Positions 43,481-54,725 of a stretch of 64,000 bases of DNA are shown here, one piece after another. Source of the DNA: Obelidium mucronatum. Taxonomy: Eukaryota > Chytridiomycota > Chytridiomycetes > Chytridiales > Chytriomycetaceae. Where the stretch lies: positions 677,014 to 741,013 of the forward strand of contig JAIVFH010000003.1 in the NCBI GenBank assembly GCA_025765595.1, in the 5' to 3' direction. Each line of letters begins with the position of its first letter. Positions within the stretch are counted from its first letter, which is position 1. The translations under genes were made by a program, and so were the position numbers. The notes under the pieces were generated by a model that saw only the letters and a program-made list of their open reading frames with translations, was not told the DNA's origin and ran no database searches.

Positions 43481-44949
43481 CTAACTCCTTGAAGCACAGT
43501 AAGATATAACAGCAGCCAAAATCTGCTTTTGCCCAATTAAGTAATCCAAAATATACCGCTCATCCGAAACCCCCGAAACAGGCTGCAGCATCAACTCCTT
43601 CTTCCTCTCCAAATCGCTTTCCAACGTCGTGACATACATTCCCAACAACGTTTGCGCCATCAAATCCACCATCTCAAACACTTTTGCTTCATTTTCGTCC
43701 GACAGCGGAGAAGTAATTCGCTGTGCAATATTGTCCTTGTTGATGGACTCCAAATCCTCTTGATTCGCAACCAAAACACGCAAAGACATGATCATTGTCT
43801 GTGGAATCCCCGCTTCTTCCGGCGTCAACGCAACAATCCCTTGTGAAGGCGGCACAGGCCCAAACTCTTGATCTCTTCCAAGCGACAACGCCAAAACCTC
43901 CGCAGCCACCGCAAGCAACCCATCTTTCCGTTCCTTCAACCGCATCGCTTCCACATCGTCCTCTTGATTCCCATCATCAAACGTTACATTGACGGTTTCC
44001 TCTGGGTTTCCTTCAATCGCGAATCCGTAGTGTGTTAGAAGGAACCAGTTTGGGACTGAGCTGTCGTGGTACGCGATTGTGACTTCTTGGCCGGCTTCAA
44101 TGGGTTTTTTGGATTTGATGATGAGTGATTTGGTTTCGGCGTCGACGCCCTTGACGACTAAATTGGGGGTGTTGGAGTGGTTTGCGAGGTCCAAGTAGGG
44201 AACCATGAAAACCTTTTTTTTTGTTATTGTTTCGGTGAGTTTTCCTGGTACGGTAAAAGCACGAAAAGAAAAACAGAGTCGGTACCTCAGATTGTTCGTC
44301 AGACTTTTCTAATCGAAACGTGAATGCACGACTGGCAATTGCAGCATGCGCCCACATGAGTTCCGCCCATAACCGATTCTGCAAAACCTCATCATCATCC
44401 TCTTCCGAATCCTTCAACAGAACCCCTGGAAACAGTTTCACCAGCGGCATCAACACATGCACCAGAACCAATTCCATCTGCGATCGCTCATTCTCCATGA
44501 CAGCTTCCACAAGGGTTCCCTTCAACCGATCCAGCGCGCGTGGATTTGAAATCTCGAGACACAGCAGATTGGAGAAGGCGCGTGGGACCGTGTCAATGTA
44601 CGGCGAGTACGGCGTCGCGTCGGGACACGCCTTTGCGTGCATGAGCAGCAGCGCCAGCGCCAGGTGGTCGTCCCAGTGGTCCATCAGCGGCGGCGGCGCT
44701 TCAGACAATTCTTTTGCGTGTTTGTTTTCGCTGTGCTGATTTGTCATCGCGCGCGCGAGCAGCGGCCGCAGCGTCGCCTGGTTCGTCGCCGCCGACGCCG
44801 ACAGCAGCTTCGGCGCCGCGACGGACAGCACCAATTTGTCAGCGGCGATCGGCGCCGCCGCCCACAGCGTGCGGCCAGAAGCGTCGTGGCGGGCCTGCGA
44901 GCGGCGGCGCTTGGCCGAGCCAGGCAAGCAGCGTGTCGACGGGGTCCAT
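43481..44949 (-). CDS. SET-domain protein methyltransferase (SETD3/RKM type)
   Basis: Exon 1 44949-44286, exon 2 44212-43481. SET blocks: GRTLWAAAPIAADKLVLSVA, an AFTFRLEKSDEQSE|VFMVPYLDLANHSNTPN core with the split SET insert, IEAGQEVTIAYHD and NWFLLTHYGFAIEGNPEE, then an all-helical C-terminal substrate-binding domain like Rubisco LSMT. These enzymes methylate lysine (or histidine) in non-histone proteins using SAM; the NHS and Y motifs needed are present. From ATG 44949 (MDPVDTLLAWLGQ) the frame must shift by one within the first ~80 nt to reach GRTLWA, so either the sequence has a one-base error in GC-rich DNA, or the start exon is elsewhere. The first 300 bp are very GC-rich. Confidence 0.75.
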
Positions 44950-45139
44950 CGAAAAGAAAAAAGAAATAAATTAAAATAAAAAGTTTATAGGGTTCGAAAC
45001 CACGCGAACAACGATCCCACTAGAGGGACGCGACTGCGGCCGGATTGCAGGTGACGCCGCTGTGGGGGTTGATGATGAGGAGCTTTCAGCACTAGACGAA
45101 GCAGGTGGTATGGCATAATCCGGAACTTGAATGGCAGAG

Positions 45140-46371
45140 TCACTGCGTGAATGAACAGCACTGACTACTGTTTTCTTTGACGCTGCTGTCGCCTTTTTCC
45201 TTCGCTGGACTTCCCCGTCGAACTTGAACATTCAGCGCATCGCGCGAAGGAGATCCGTTTGGCTGCTGCGAAACGACAACTTCTTCTCCAGTGATTTGAT
45301 TGCCTGAACTGTTGTTACTATTGGGTATTCTATTCAAGCTAAACTGTATACCATCAGTTTCAAATAAAAAATCAATCGTATATGGCCAAAAAAAACCCCC
45401 CCACTCACCAATCAATCATTCCTTCAACTCCAAACTCAAGCGCCTCCCACGCCGCGACTTCCACACTTTCAGCTATTCCTTCAAGCCCCCAAAGTCCTCC
45501 CCCCAAGGACCCACTGCCCTGCTGATGATGATGGGACAAGGAATGCACCTTCACAACAAGAACAAGAACCAAATCAAAGTCCACAACTCCATCCTCTTTT
45601 TTTATCGCAGTGTAGAGTCTAGTTAGAGGATCTAATAAAGGGTGTCGATTCACAGACGCAGTCGTTGATGAATGTCGTTTCGCTTCAGACTGCTGATACC
45701 GAATATAGTTTATCGCCTGTTTTTATTTTGTCCGAATTTAACGATTATTGAATATATATATATACTATATCGTACGTAATCACCTCTTCCAGTTCAGATT
45801 CCAGGCCAACACGTGTAAACAAACTACACCCCTTCCTCCAAGAAACCTTCTCGACTCGATCTAACCCCACAAGAAATTCTTGATATCGTTCCAAACCGCC
45901 GCCGCCGCTGCCACCGCGAGGATCCCGTGTTTTCCGGAGCACTGACATGAGGGTATGGATTTCGTGTATGGATTTAGGTACATGAGGCGTGTTTGCGAGA
46001 GTGCAGGATTGGCTGTACATGGGGTAATGTATGTCTGAGAAATCTTGGAATGCGTCTCGTAGGTTTTTTAAGGATGTGTGGTGTGCAGAGTATGGATCAA
46101 ATGCTGGTGGTTGTGGAGGAGGATGTGTCAGTGGTGAATACGTGGAGTGGTTAGAAGAGACTGAATATCTGCTTGCAATAGATCCATTGCTTTGGCGACG
46201 AGATGGCGATGAGACAAATAGATGGCTATGACTGGACGACCGCCGTGATACTTCTTTAGGAGGAGGAAGAGGTGGAGGTGGAGGCGTTGTGGCTTCAACG
46301 ACTCTATCGATTGCTTGCGCGGCACGTAGAAAGCAGTTTGAAGTTTGGACTACTGGCGCTGGAAAAGTCAT
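45140..46371 (-). CDS. unidentified Ser/Pro-rich protein, 3 exons
   Basis: Exons 46371-45784, 45716-45409, 45308-45140 join in phase to 354 aa. The N-terminus has SNCFLRAAQAIDRVVEA and a poly-Pro run, then Ser-rich SRRQSNGSIASRYS, then a folded-looking part (SIHEIHTLMSVLRKT...ERYQEFLVGLDRVEKVSWRK). The last exon is the least certain: a longer Ser-rich alternative frame (45231-44971) overlaps it. No family recognised. Confidence 0.45.
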
Positions 46372-46623
46372 CCAGTTCGTTTTGCTTTATGAGATTTCGT
46401 GGATTGTTTTATTTTTGTTTCAACTGCTTTGACGCGATCACTCTTGCTTGAACACAAAAATAAATAAAGTAGTTCGAAGCAGTTCAAAACTGAACAACAA
46501 CTGAATAATAATAATAATGAAGACACACTATTTACTCTAAAAACAACAAATGATAAAAAAAAAAAAAAAACAACCCCCCCCCCCCCGCCTCAAACACACA
46601 CAGACACACACAGTACCCTACTT
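46372..46623. other. short spacer with homopolymer runs
   Basis: AT-rich, A14 and C12 tracts near 46558-46585. Presumably the promoter of the upstream minus-strand gene and 3' UTR of the RhoGAP gene. Confidence 0.35.
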
Positions 46624-47288
46624 TCAAACACCAAAAACAGCTTCATTATCCAACACCATCACTTGAAACAACCCCCCTGGAACCCCCAACGTCGGACTAA
46701 ACACAATACTCACATTCGACATTGTCATCTTATTCACCTCCCGATACTGAATCACCAAATTCAAATGCGCACTCAACCGTTTCAACAAGGTGTAATTCAC
46801 CTCAGGCAACTGCGGCAGCAACCGCACCAATTCCTTCACCTTATCCGCCCTCTCCCCAGGCAGACTCGCTAGTTTCATCAACCCCTTCTTGAGTTCTCCT
46901 TCACCCAACAGGGAATCAGGTAACTCGCGCAGGTACAGTTTGAGTAAACCCGTGACGGCATGGAAATCAATGATTTCGGTTTCTCCGAGTTTGAGGAGGT
47001 TCAAGTCTCCGTCTAGGTCAAAGTGTTGTTTTAAGGTTTGGATTAGGGTGGTGGCGCCAGAGAGGCGGTAGATTCCTTCTTCCTTGATTCCGTCTTTGGA
47101 TTCGAGGAATTCAATGCAGCGGGAGACGACGGAGCTGAGGGCGATGGATGGGTCTAGTTGGGAGAGGGCAACGCCACGTTCGAGGGGGGCGCCAAAGATG
47201 ACGCGGTCTGGATCGACAGTACGAGGGGCGTCTGTTTTTTTTTTATATCAAGTTCAAGAAGGAGATCAAATCAACTGACAACAAGAAA

Positions 47289-47326
<38 letters not shown>

Positions 47327-49219
47327 ATGGTGATGACTCACCCTTCTTGATTTTTTGAGATCCTCCCAAAAACATGTTGAAGCCTCGTCTCGCAACGCCA
47401 ACAGCGGCACTGCCGCCTTCCTGTAATAGGTTGATGGCAGTTCTGTTGGCTTGTCCTGGAGACTGCAACATTTGGTGTTGCAGGGCCAGTTGTTGTGGTG
47501 TCAGTTTTGGAGATGTAGCAGTATTTCCACCACCATCTAGACTATCTTGTCGTTCTGATCTTTCTGTAGCTATAGTACGTTCAGGTCTTTCAACACGCAA
47601 GTGTCCTTCACTCGGTCTGCGCATGCGTCTTGATGATGATGCAGCACTACTAGAAGCTGCTTGGATACGTGAATTGATGGCTTCTACCCAAGCATCGCGA
47701 TCGCCTTGAGCGTGTGTGCAGAGGGTATGACGGACAGTGACGGGAGCAGGCATGGAGTGTTTGTGTTCTGTGATTGTGAATGCATGAGCGACTCCAGCGG
47801 ATGAGTTTTGTGGAGATGTTTGTATGATTGTGACTGTAGTGTTGTGTTTTAATTGGATTGATGTAATCTTGGAGTGTGTTTTCTGTGGTAAATGAGTTAG
47901 TATGAATGAATGAATGAATGAATGAAGGAAAGAATATACACCGCCGTAGGCGGTGGAAACACGCCGAAGGGGTGACATGAACCGCCTTCGGCGGTAGATC
48001 CACGCCTTCGGCGTGAGAAGAGAAAAAAAAAAAAAAAAACCGCCTTCGGCGGTGGAAACACGCCTTCGGCGTGACACGAACCGCCTTCGGCGGTAGATCC
48101 ACGCCTTCGGCGTGAGAAAAAAAAAAAAAAGAAATCCACGCCTTCGGCGTGACATGAATCGCCTTCGGCGATATAAAAAAAACTCACCGAATCACACTCC
48201 TCCAAAACATAATCCTTCAACCTAAAATACCTAGGTTTCCAACCCCAACCGGAACCACCTTCACTAGCAAAAGGAGTATTATTCATTTTCTTGACAAGAA
48301 ATCCTTCCATATGTACAACAACAATGGCATCAGAAGAAGAAGAAGAAGCATCGGTTGTAGAAGTAAAAGAACCGTCTCGTGGCAACAAGACGGGAGGAAC
48401 AGAGTCAGTTGTAGTAGCAGAAGAACCCCTGGCAGTGATTGGAGGAGTTGAAACAGTGGATTGTTGTTGTTGAACAACTTGTTGAGATTCCTCAGTCTCT
48501 GTGGTACCCACTTCTTCAGTGATAATGGTCATGGAGTCTGATAGTGGAATAGCAGTCGACAGACGAGCCGATGCGGCAGTAGACTGACCCCGCTTCGGAA
48601 TGACCAGATTGTTTCCTTCCAAGCTAGACGATGAAGGCCGAGACTGTCGAAGGGGAGTGGGTGATGGCAGTTGATCAAGTGGCGATGGAGGGGTCACGTT
48701 GGCAGATGGATTCTCTGGCGAAGACGGGGTGATTGGCGACAGGGCTGTGCCCTTTGACGAGCCGCGCGGGGCCACGGCAAACGACTGCTTCGGGGAGATC
48801 GGCGTTGTGGTGACAGCGCCTAGGATGTAGCTGTTTGGCAGGGCGAGCGAGTCGTCGCTGTGCGCCACGACGCTGACGGACAGCGCCGACAGAATCGACT
48901 TTCGCACCCGGCGCTTCGACGGCACGGCGGCGTCGTTCTCGTTCTCGATGTCGTCGTTCTCGTTCGCGGAGTCGTCGTCGTCGTTCTCGGAGTACAGCGA
49001 GCTGCGGTCGCGCAGCGCATCGAGCTGCGCGCGCAGTCCGTTGCGCTCGGCGGCGAGCCGCGCGACGAGGCCGGCGACGGGGAGCCCCGCGGCTTCGTAC
49101 GCCGCGAGCGCAAGCGCCACCTGCGCAACGGCGTCCGGCGTGGCTGCGGCGATCTGCGCGAGCGCGTCGGCGGCGTCGGCTTCGGCTTCGGCGGACGGAT
49201 CTGGCGCGAGGTGCAGCAT
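46624..49219 (-). CDS. PH-RhoGAP protein, Bem3-like
   Basis: Exons 49219-48188, 47882-47342, 47231-46624; 726 aa. An Ala-rich helical start, a long disordered Ser/Pro region, a PH domain split by intron 1 (MEGFLVKK...KPRYFRLKDYVLEE at ~304-344; ending DRDAWVEAINS), and a RhoGAP domain from ~525 with FGAPLERGV, the arginine finger EGIYRLSG (~580), LLKLYLRELPDSLL, NYTLLKRLSAHL and MSNVSIVFSPTLG. It would speed GTP hydrolysis on Cdc42/Rho-type GTPases at membranes bound by the PH domain. The PX domain of yeast Bem3 was not seen. Intron 1 (305 nt) carries a hairpin array and intron 2 (110 nt) a T35 run on the sense strand. The 5' coding end is very GC-rich. Confidence 0.87.
47291..47325. repeat. 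A35 homopolymer inside intron 2 of the RhoGAP gene
   Basis: 35 consecutive A on the plus strand, poly-T on the sense strand. Positioned mid-intron, not at the polypyrimidine tract next to the acceptor. Confidence 0.9.
47939..48172. repeat. array of ten CGCC-GAA-GGCG hairpins filling intron 1 of the RhoGAP gene
   Basis: On the sense (minus) strand units read CACGCCGAAGGCGTG and ACCGCCGAAGGCGGT in alternation, plus ATCGCCGAAGGCGAT. Outer stem bases change in pairs (C-G, A-T, T-A), so pairing is kept while sequence varies. Loop is GAA, once changed to TAC. Units are joined by 5-8 nt linkers and T-tracts. The intron donor (48187) and acceptor (47883) lie just outside the array. Confidence 0.9.
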
Positions 49220-50113
49220 TGCTGTTTGTTTTTTTATTGGGGGATTTGGAAAGAAGGACAAGCACTGCCTCCTGACTGACACACCCTGAAAATCTCATTT
49301 CTTTTCTTGGTTGTTTTTTACTGCCGTTCTTATTCAGTGTCTTGCATCTCGTTCGTCTTGAATGGACTTGTGTTATAGACTCGAAACTCCCTTCTTCCCT
49401 TTGCTTGTGTACCATGTAGGCGTGTGTTTATCCACTGTCTTGAGCGCTAAAGTTGAAAAACATCTGAAACAACACTTTCCCAAAAATTCTATAATGAAAC
49501 CTACAACCCTTTGCCCCCTCAAATTCTCCGTGTTGACACTTTCTTTTTTAGATGGATTCAAGGCGATGAGAATATTTGTTGGAAGATTTACATAATCATG
49601 ATCGCCAACTTATAAATTTCCCACTTGTGGAGATTTACAATGAAACCATGGTTTCCTTTTTTTTTGGATTACATGCCAAAGGCGTGTTTCTACCGCCAAA
49701 GGCGGTTTATCACGCCGAAGGCGTGGTTTCCTTTAATTACATGCAAAAGGCTGGTTCTACCGCCAAAGGCGGTTTATCACGCCGAAGGCGTGGTTTCCTT
49801 TTTTTTTGATTACATGCCGAAGGCGTGTTTCCGCCGCCAAATGCGGCTCATGTGTCATGGATGATGGCTGAAAAGTATTTGGTGAGTTTGAAACTGGGGT
49901 ACAGATGGGTTTTGTAAAGAGTCGATGACTGTTGTTCTGTAGTAGACTGGAACGATTTTTTTCGTATACTTAATAATAATATTCTCTTTTAAGAGCCATA
50001 TTCGCTGAAATTCGCTGTTAACATTGTCAGATGGTAGTTTTTTTCTGACAATTCTTCTCAAATACCCCATTGACAAAAACAGCAGTACAGAACAAACAAA
50101 AAGTACAAAAAGA
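49220..50113. other. intergenic region with second hairpin array
   Basis: Promoter region of the divergent RhoGAP and YHYH genes. Only the hairpin array at 49672-49847 stands out. Confidence 0.4.
49672..49847. repeat. second array of CGCC-RAA-GGCG hairpins, intergenic
   Basis: Eight units on the plus strand: CATGCCAAAGGCGTG, ACCGCCAAAGGCGGT, CACGCCGAAGGCGTG (twice each or so), and a last GCCGCCAAATGCGGC; one unit is decayed. Same unit order and T-rich linkers (GTTTCTACCGCC, GGTTTATCACGCC) as the intronic array, in the same orientation relative to the GAA loop. It appears to be two copies of a ~75-bp higher-order unit. Confidence 0.88.
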
Positions 50114-53100
50114 ATGCTGGCTCTGCTCTCTACCTCATTCCTGACAGCATCGCAGGCGCTGGCTGCAGCTTCGACATGCACCAGCTCCACTACTACCCAA
50201 TGTCCGCACGATGGCTCCGGAAACTATATTTCCCTCGCTGGCCTCACCTATTCCAACACAACCGGCATCTTCTCAGGATCAATCGTGACAAACGGATGTC
50301 CTTCATACCCCTATTCCAACTACACATACAGTGGTACAACCGTGACCTCGCAGGGCGGTGCCAAACCCACATGTACCACAGCTGTGATCAACAGTGTACG
50401 TGCCACACCCGCAGCCGCTTCACTCAGAGGAAACATTGGATACACCATTTCCGGCATCAACATTTACGGACCCTTCGATAACGGATTCGTCGCGGGCGAC
50501 GTCTGCGCCACGTCTTCTTGCGACAGCGGCACAGACGTGAATGTGTGTTTTGTCCAAATGCAAAAACAATGCGGCAGCTCCTTCGACTTTGGAAAAGGTC
50601 TTGACATGTGCAACGGGCACGCGAATCCATACCATAATCATTTGGATTTCGTTTGTAATTACGATCGAAATGCGACTGGGCATTCGGCTTTGATTGGGTT
50701 CGCACTCGATGGACGTGGGATTTATGGATATAAGGAGTCTTCTTATTCTTATCCTACTGATTTGGATTATTGTGGCGGGTTTGTTGACTTTTATTTTTTT
50801 TATTCCTTTTTTTTTTGTTGGTTTTTGTTTTGTTTTGTAACTTACTTGACAATTCCTTTATCCCCCTCCTCGCCAGGCACTACGGCCCCGTCCCTAGCTT
50901 CACAATGAATGGAATCACCTACCCAGCAGGAACAAACATCTATCACTACCACACTCAACCCAATGCCCCCTTCACACTAGGCTGTTTCGGTCCCGTCACC
51001 GAATACGCAACATGCACAAGCCTATACCCCACCACATGCAACACAGGATACAGCACTCTCACGGGCGTCGCTGCAAACGGAACTACCTGCACATACAGCT
51101 ACGACACGGACTGCCCTTGCTTTGGGAAGAACTTGGTCTTTAACAAAAATCAAGTCTGTGGAGTGACGACTACCCAGGCAGCTCGAATTACTTACCCTGC
51201 GTGGGTTTCGACTTCTGCAGCTGCAGTTCCTGTCGTAACTGGTGGAGCTGGGACTGGAACGGGAAGACCTACCGGTCCTGCGCCCTCTGGTTTACCCACA
51301 GGTCCAGGTGCCAGTGGCTCTGCTAGACCGGCGAGTGGCAGTCCGCCGCCAACTGCTACTGGCAGCGGGGGTCCGGGACCAAGTGGAGCATCTGTTAGAC
51401 CAGCGAGTGGCAGTCCAGCACCAACTGCTACTGGAAGCGGCGGTCCGGGACCAAGTGGAGGATCTGCTAGACCAGCAAGTGGAAGCCCAGCACCAACTGC
51501 TACTGGAAGCAGGGGTCCGGGACCCAGCGGAGGATCTGCTAGACCAGCGAGTGGAAGCCCATCACCAACTGGCGGAAGTGCGGGACCAGGAGCCAGCGGC
51601 TCTGCCAGGCCAGCGAGTGGCAGTCCGTCGCCAACTGCTACTGGCAGCGGGGGTCCGGGACCAAGTGGAGCATCTGTTAGACCAGCAAGTGGAAGCCCAT
51701 CGCCAACTGCTAGTGGTGGAAGCGCGGGCCCAGGACCCAGCGGAGGTTCAGCTAGACCAGCGAGTGGAAGCCCGGCACCAACTGGCGGAAGTTCGGGACC
51801 AGGAACAAGCGGTTCTGCTAGACCAGCCAGTGGAAGCCCTGCACCAACTGCTACTGGAAGCGGGGGTTCGGGACCCAGCGGAGGTTCAGCTAGACCAGCG
51901 AGCGGAAGTCCAGCGCCAACTGGCGGAAGCGCAGGACCAGGAGCCAGTGGCTCTGCTAGACCAGCCAGTGGAAGCCCAGCACCAACTGCTACTGGAAGTG
52001 GGGGTCCGGGACCCAGCGGAGGTTCAGCTAGACCAGCGAGTGGAAGCCCGGCACCAACTGGCGGAAGTTCGGGACCAGGAGCCAGTGGCTCTGCTAAACC
52101 AGCCAGTGGAAGCCCAGCACCAACTGCTTCTGGAAGCGGGGGTCCGGGACCCAGCGGAGGTTCAGCTAGACCAGCAAGTGGAAGCCCAGCACCAACTGCT
52201 ACTGGAAGCGGGGGTCCAGGACCCAGCGGAGGATCTGCTAGACCAGCAAGTGGAAGCCCATCGCCAACTGGCGGAAGTTCGGGACCAGGAGCAAGCGGTT
52301 CTGCTAAACCAGCCAGTGGAAGCCCGCCGCCAACTGGAAGCGGGGGCCCGGGACCAAGCGGAGGTTCAGCTAGACCAGCGAGCGGAAGTCCCGTACCAGC
52401 TGCTACTGGCAGCGGGGGTCCGGGACCAAGTGGTGCATCTGTTAGGCCAGTGAGTGGAAGCCCATCGCCAACTGCTAGTGGTGGAAGCGGGGGTCCAGGA
52501 CCCAGCGGAAGTTCAGCTAGACCAGCGAGTGGAAGCCCAGCACCAACTGGCGGAAGTGCGGGACCAGGAGCAAGCGGTTCTGCTAAACCAGCCAGTGGAA
52601 GCCCAGCACCAACTGGCGGAAGTGCGGGACCAGGAGCCAGTGGCTCTGCTAGACCAGCCAGTGGAAGTCCAGCGCCAACTGGCGGAAGTTCGGGACCAGG
52701 AGCAAGCGGTTCTGCTAAACCAGCCAGTGGAAGCCCAGCACCAACTGCTACTGGAAGCGGGGGTCCGGGACCCAGCGGAGGCTCTGCTAGACCAGCGAGT
52801 GGAAGCCCGGCACCAACTGGCGGAAGTTCGGGACCAGGAGCCAGTGGCTCTGCTAAACCAGCCAGTGGAAGCCCAGCACCAACTGGCGGAAGTGCGGGAC
52901 CAGGAGCAAGCGGTTCTGCTAGAGCAGCCAGTGGAAGTCCAGCGCCAACTGGCGGAAGTTCGGGACCAGGAGCAAGCGGTTCTGCTAAACCAGCCAGTGG
53001 AAGCCCAGCACCAACTGGCGGAAGTGCGGGACCAGGAGCCAGTGGCTCTGCTAGACCAGCCAGTGGAAGTCCAGCGCCAACTGGCGGAAGTTCGGGACCA

Positions 53101-53502
53101 GGAGCAAGCGGTTCTGCTAAACCAGCCAGTGGAAGCCCAGCACCAACTACTACTGGAAGTGGGGGTCCTGCACCAAGTGGAGGATCTGTTAGACCAGCAA
53201 GTGGAAGCCCAGCGCCAACTGGCGGAACTGCGGGACCAGGAGCCAGTGGCTCTTCTAGACCAGCGAGTGGAAGCCCAGCACCAACTGCTACTGGAAGCGG
53301 GGGTCCGGGACCCAGCGGAGGCTCTGCTAGACCAGCGAGTGGTAGTCCGTTAGTAGCACAAGCTACTGGAGGCAGCGCAGGTACTGCTAGACCAGCGAGC
53401 GGTAGTCCAGCAATGGCTCAAAGTACTGGAGGAAGTGCAAGGCCAGTAAGCGGTTCTGGGGCACCAGCTAGCGCAAGATCTGTCAATCCATCTCCTCGTT
53501 AG
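50114..53502 (+). CDS. secreted YHYH-domain protein with long mucin-like repeat tail
   Basis: Exons 50114-50778, 50877-53502; 1096 aa. Signal peptide MLALLSTSFLTASQALAAA. A Cys-containing N-terminal domain carries YTISGINIYGPFDNGF, HANPYHNHLDFVC, LIGFALDGRGIYGY and NIYHYHTQPNAPFTLGCFGP, the pattern of the YHYH domain family (function not established; often secreted). From about residue 380 the protein is ~700 residues of near-perfect repeats of SARPASGSPAPT-[ATGSG/GGS]-GPGPSG, rich in Ser, Thr, Pro, Gly and Ala, expected to be extended and O-glycosylated. No GPI-type hydrophobic tail at the C-terminus. Likely a cell-wall or matrix protein. Confidence 0.85.
51290..53460 (+). repeat. coding tandem repeats of the YHYH protein
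   Basis: About 60-bp and 111-bp nested units (GGAAGCCCAGCACCAACTGC, GGTTCTGCTAAACCAGCCAG and variants). The second frame also stays open for over 1 kb because the unit is a multiple of three and lacks stops; it is a shadow. Confidence 0.9.
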
Positions 53503-53635
53503 ACCATGCTGCTTAACTCTGTCTATTTCTTCAAATATATTTTTTCAACTGGACTTTGAACATGTTATGTTGATTTGGTCTGCTTTTACCTCTGGTATTC
53601 TTTTGCGAAAGACCTCATAGCACCGCTTTTTCGGA

Positions 53636-54575
53636 ATGAGCAGCGTCAAACCGATAGCGATAAAAGCTTCGCTAAGTACGAAGACTACCAGGGGTTTATC
53701 TCAGGGTGGGGGCAGTTATCGTGGCCGAACTATTAGCTTGAAGAAGATGACCCAGGCCGGCAGATCTGCTGCCAGCCCTTCCAGCTCAGCTGAAAGCTCC
53801 AGCTTCGCGTCAAATTCAGTAGCGCCAGTGTTGCTGGATTCTGAGAGTCCTTCAGCGGTCATTCCGGCGCCGTCGCAGGACAGGTCGCAGGAGGAACAAG
53901 AACAAAATCAAGCTCAAAACGCTGGGGGCAATAATTCTACTCTGAACGAAATGGCAGTTGACAGCGAAAGCGCACCTCTTTTACCGACCTCGCCCATTGA
54001 TATTGTACCGGCTGCAGAGGGAATCGCTGAGACAGACCGACCAGTCTGGGTGGCCCCACCTCCGCAACATTCTCGGGCAGATCGGGAGGCCTCTTATCGC
54101 TTCGGGGGTATGTACATAATACAGCTATACGAGGCCCTAATTCATGCCCTATTGAGTAGCCTCCGTTGCATGGAAGCTTGGCTGTTTGTTTGGCTTCTCC
54201 GCCGCCACGGTGTCAATGATTGGCTACTTAAATCTCCCGAACTCTACTCTGGTTGCATACACGATGCCATTTTCGATTGCAATCGGCAACATGATTGTCC
54301 ACGCGATGCTGCTCTTGATTGTTTCTGTGCGCTTGGGTGCATATCGAGCCGCCAACTATCATCACACCAATCCGACGCTTCTTCATTCAAACCCTGTCTC
54401 GAAAATGAGAATCCATGCACCAATGGTTTTTGTGTTTTTTGGAACTGTGGGATTTAGCGGAGGAATCTTGACCGGACTTTTTATTGATGATTACAGTTTG
54501 GGGGGATTCTGGCCTTTTATTCCTGCTGGCGCTGTAAGCCTGGCTCTTGCGTGGCTATCTTTACTTTATATTTAG
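53636..54575 (+). CDS. four-TM membrane protein with disordered N-terminus
   Basis: Exons 53636-54107, 54160-54575; 295 aa. Residues 1-157 are Ser/Glu/Gln-rich and disordered, ending PVWVAPPPQHSRADREASYR. Exon 2 encodes four hydrophobic helices: LGCLFGFSAATVSMIGYL, MPFSIAIGNMIVHAMLLLIV, MVFVFFGTVGFSGGILTGLF and FIPAGAVSLALAWLSLLYI. No family recognised. The acceptor at 54159 was chosen because it alone gives the TM frame. Confidence 0.6.
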
Positions 54576-54725
54576 TTTTTAGTTTTTATTTGTCAAGTTG
54601 CTGCATGTACATTATAATATAGTTTGATCCTTACTTTTAAGTTTCAACTGCTTGGCAAAAGAATCTTCACCCAGACCAGAACAGTAGAACTCCTTCTGCC
54701 CTCCATCAAAAACCACTGAGGCATC

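Noticed and set aside
44971..45231. Ser-rich ORF as the last exon of the unidentified protein gene at 45-46 kb
   Set aside because: An in-frame TGA precedes its ATG and no acceptor joins it in phase; the 45308-45140 exon does join, although the choice remains uncertain.
47650..48155. Protein-coding reading through the hairpin array (Ala-Glu-Gly/Pro-Lys-Ala repeats)
   Set aside because: The frames depend on the 15-nt palindrome and poly-T; splice sites flank the array and the PH domain continues only if it is removed.
47939..48172. Intronic hairpin array as a CRISPR-like array
   Set aside because: Repeats are 15-nt palindromes with short low-complexity linkers, not direct repeats with unique spacers, and the host is a eukaryote.
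51242..53353. Long second reading frame through the YHYH repeat region
   Set aside because: It is open only because the tandem unit is a multiple of three and lacks stops; the composition is biased and it has no start context or homology.
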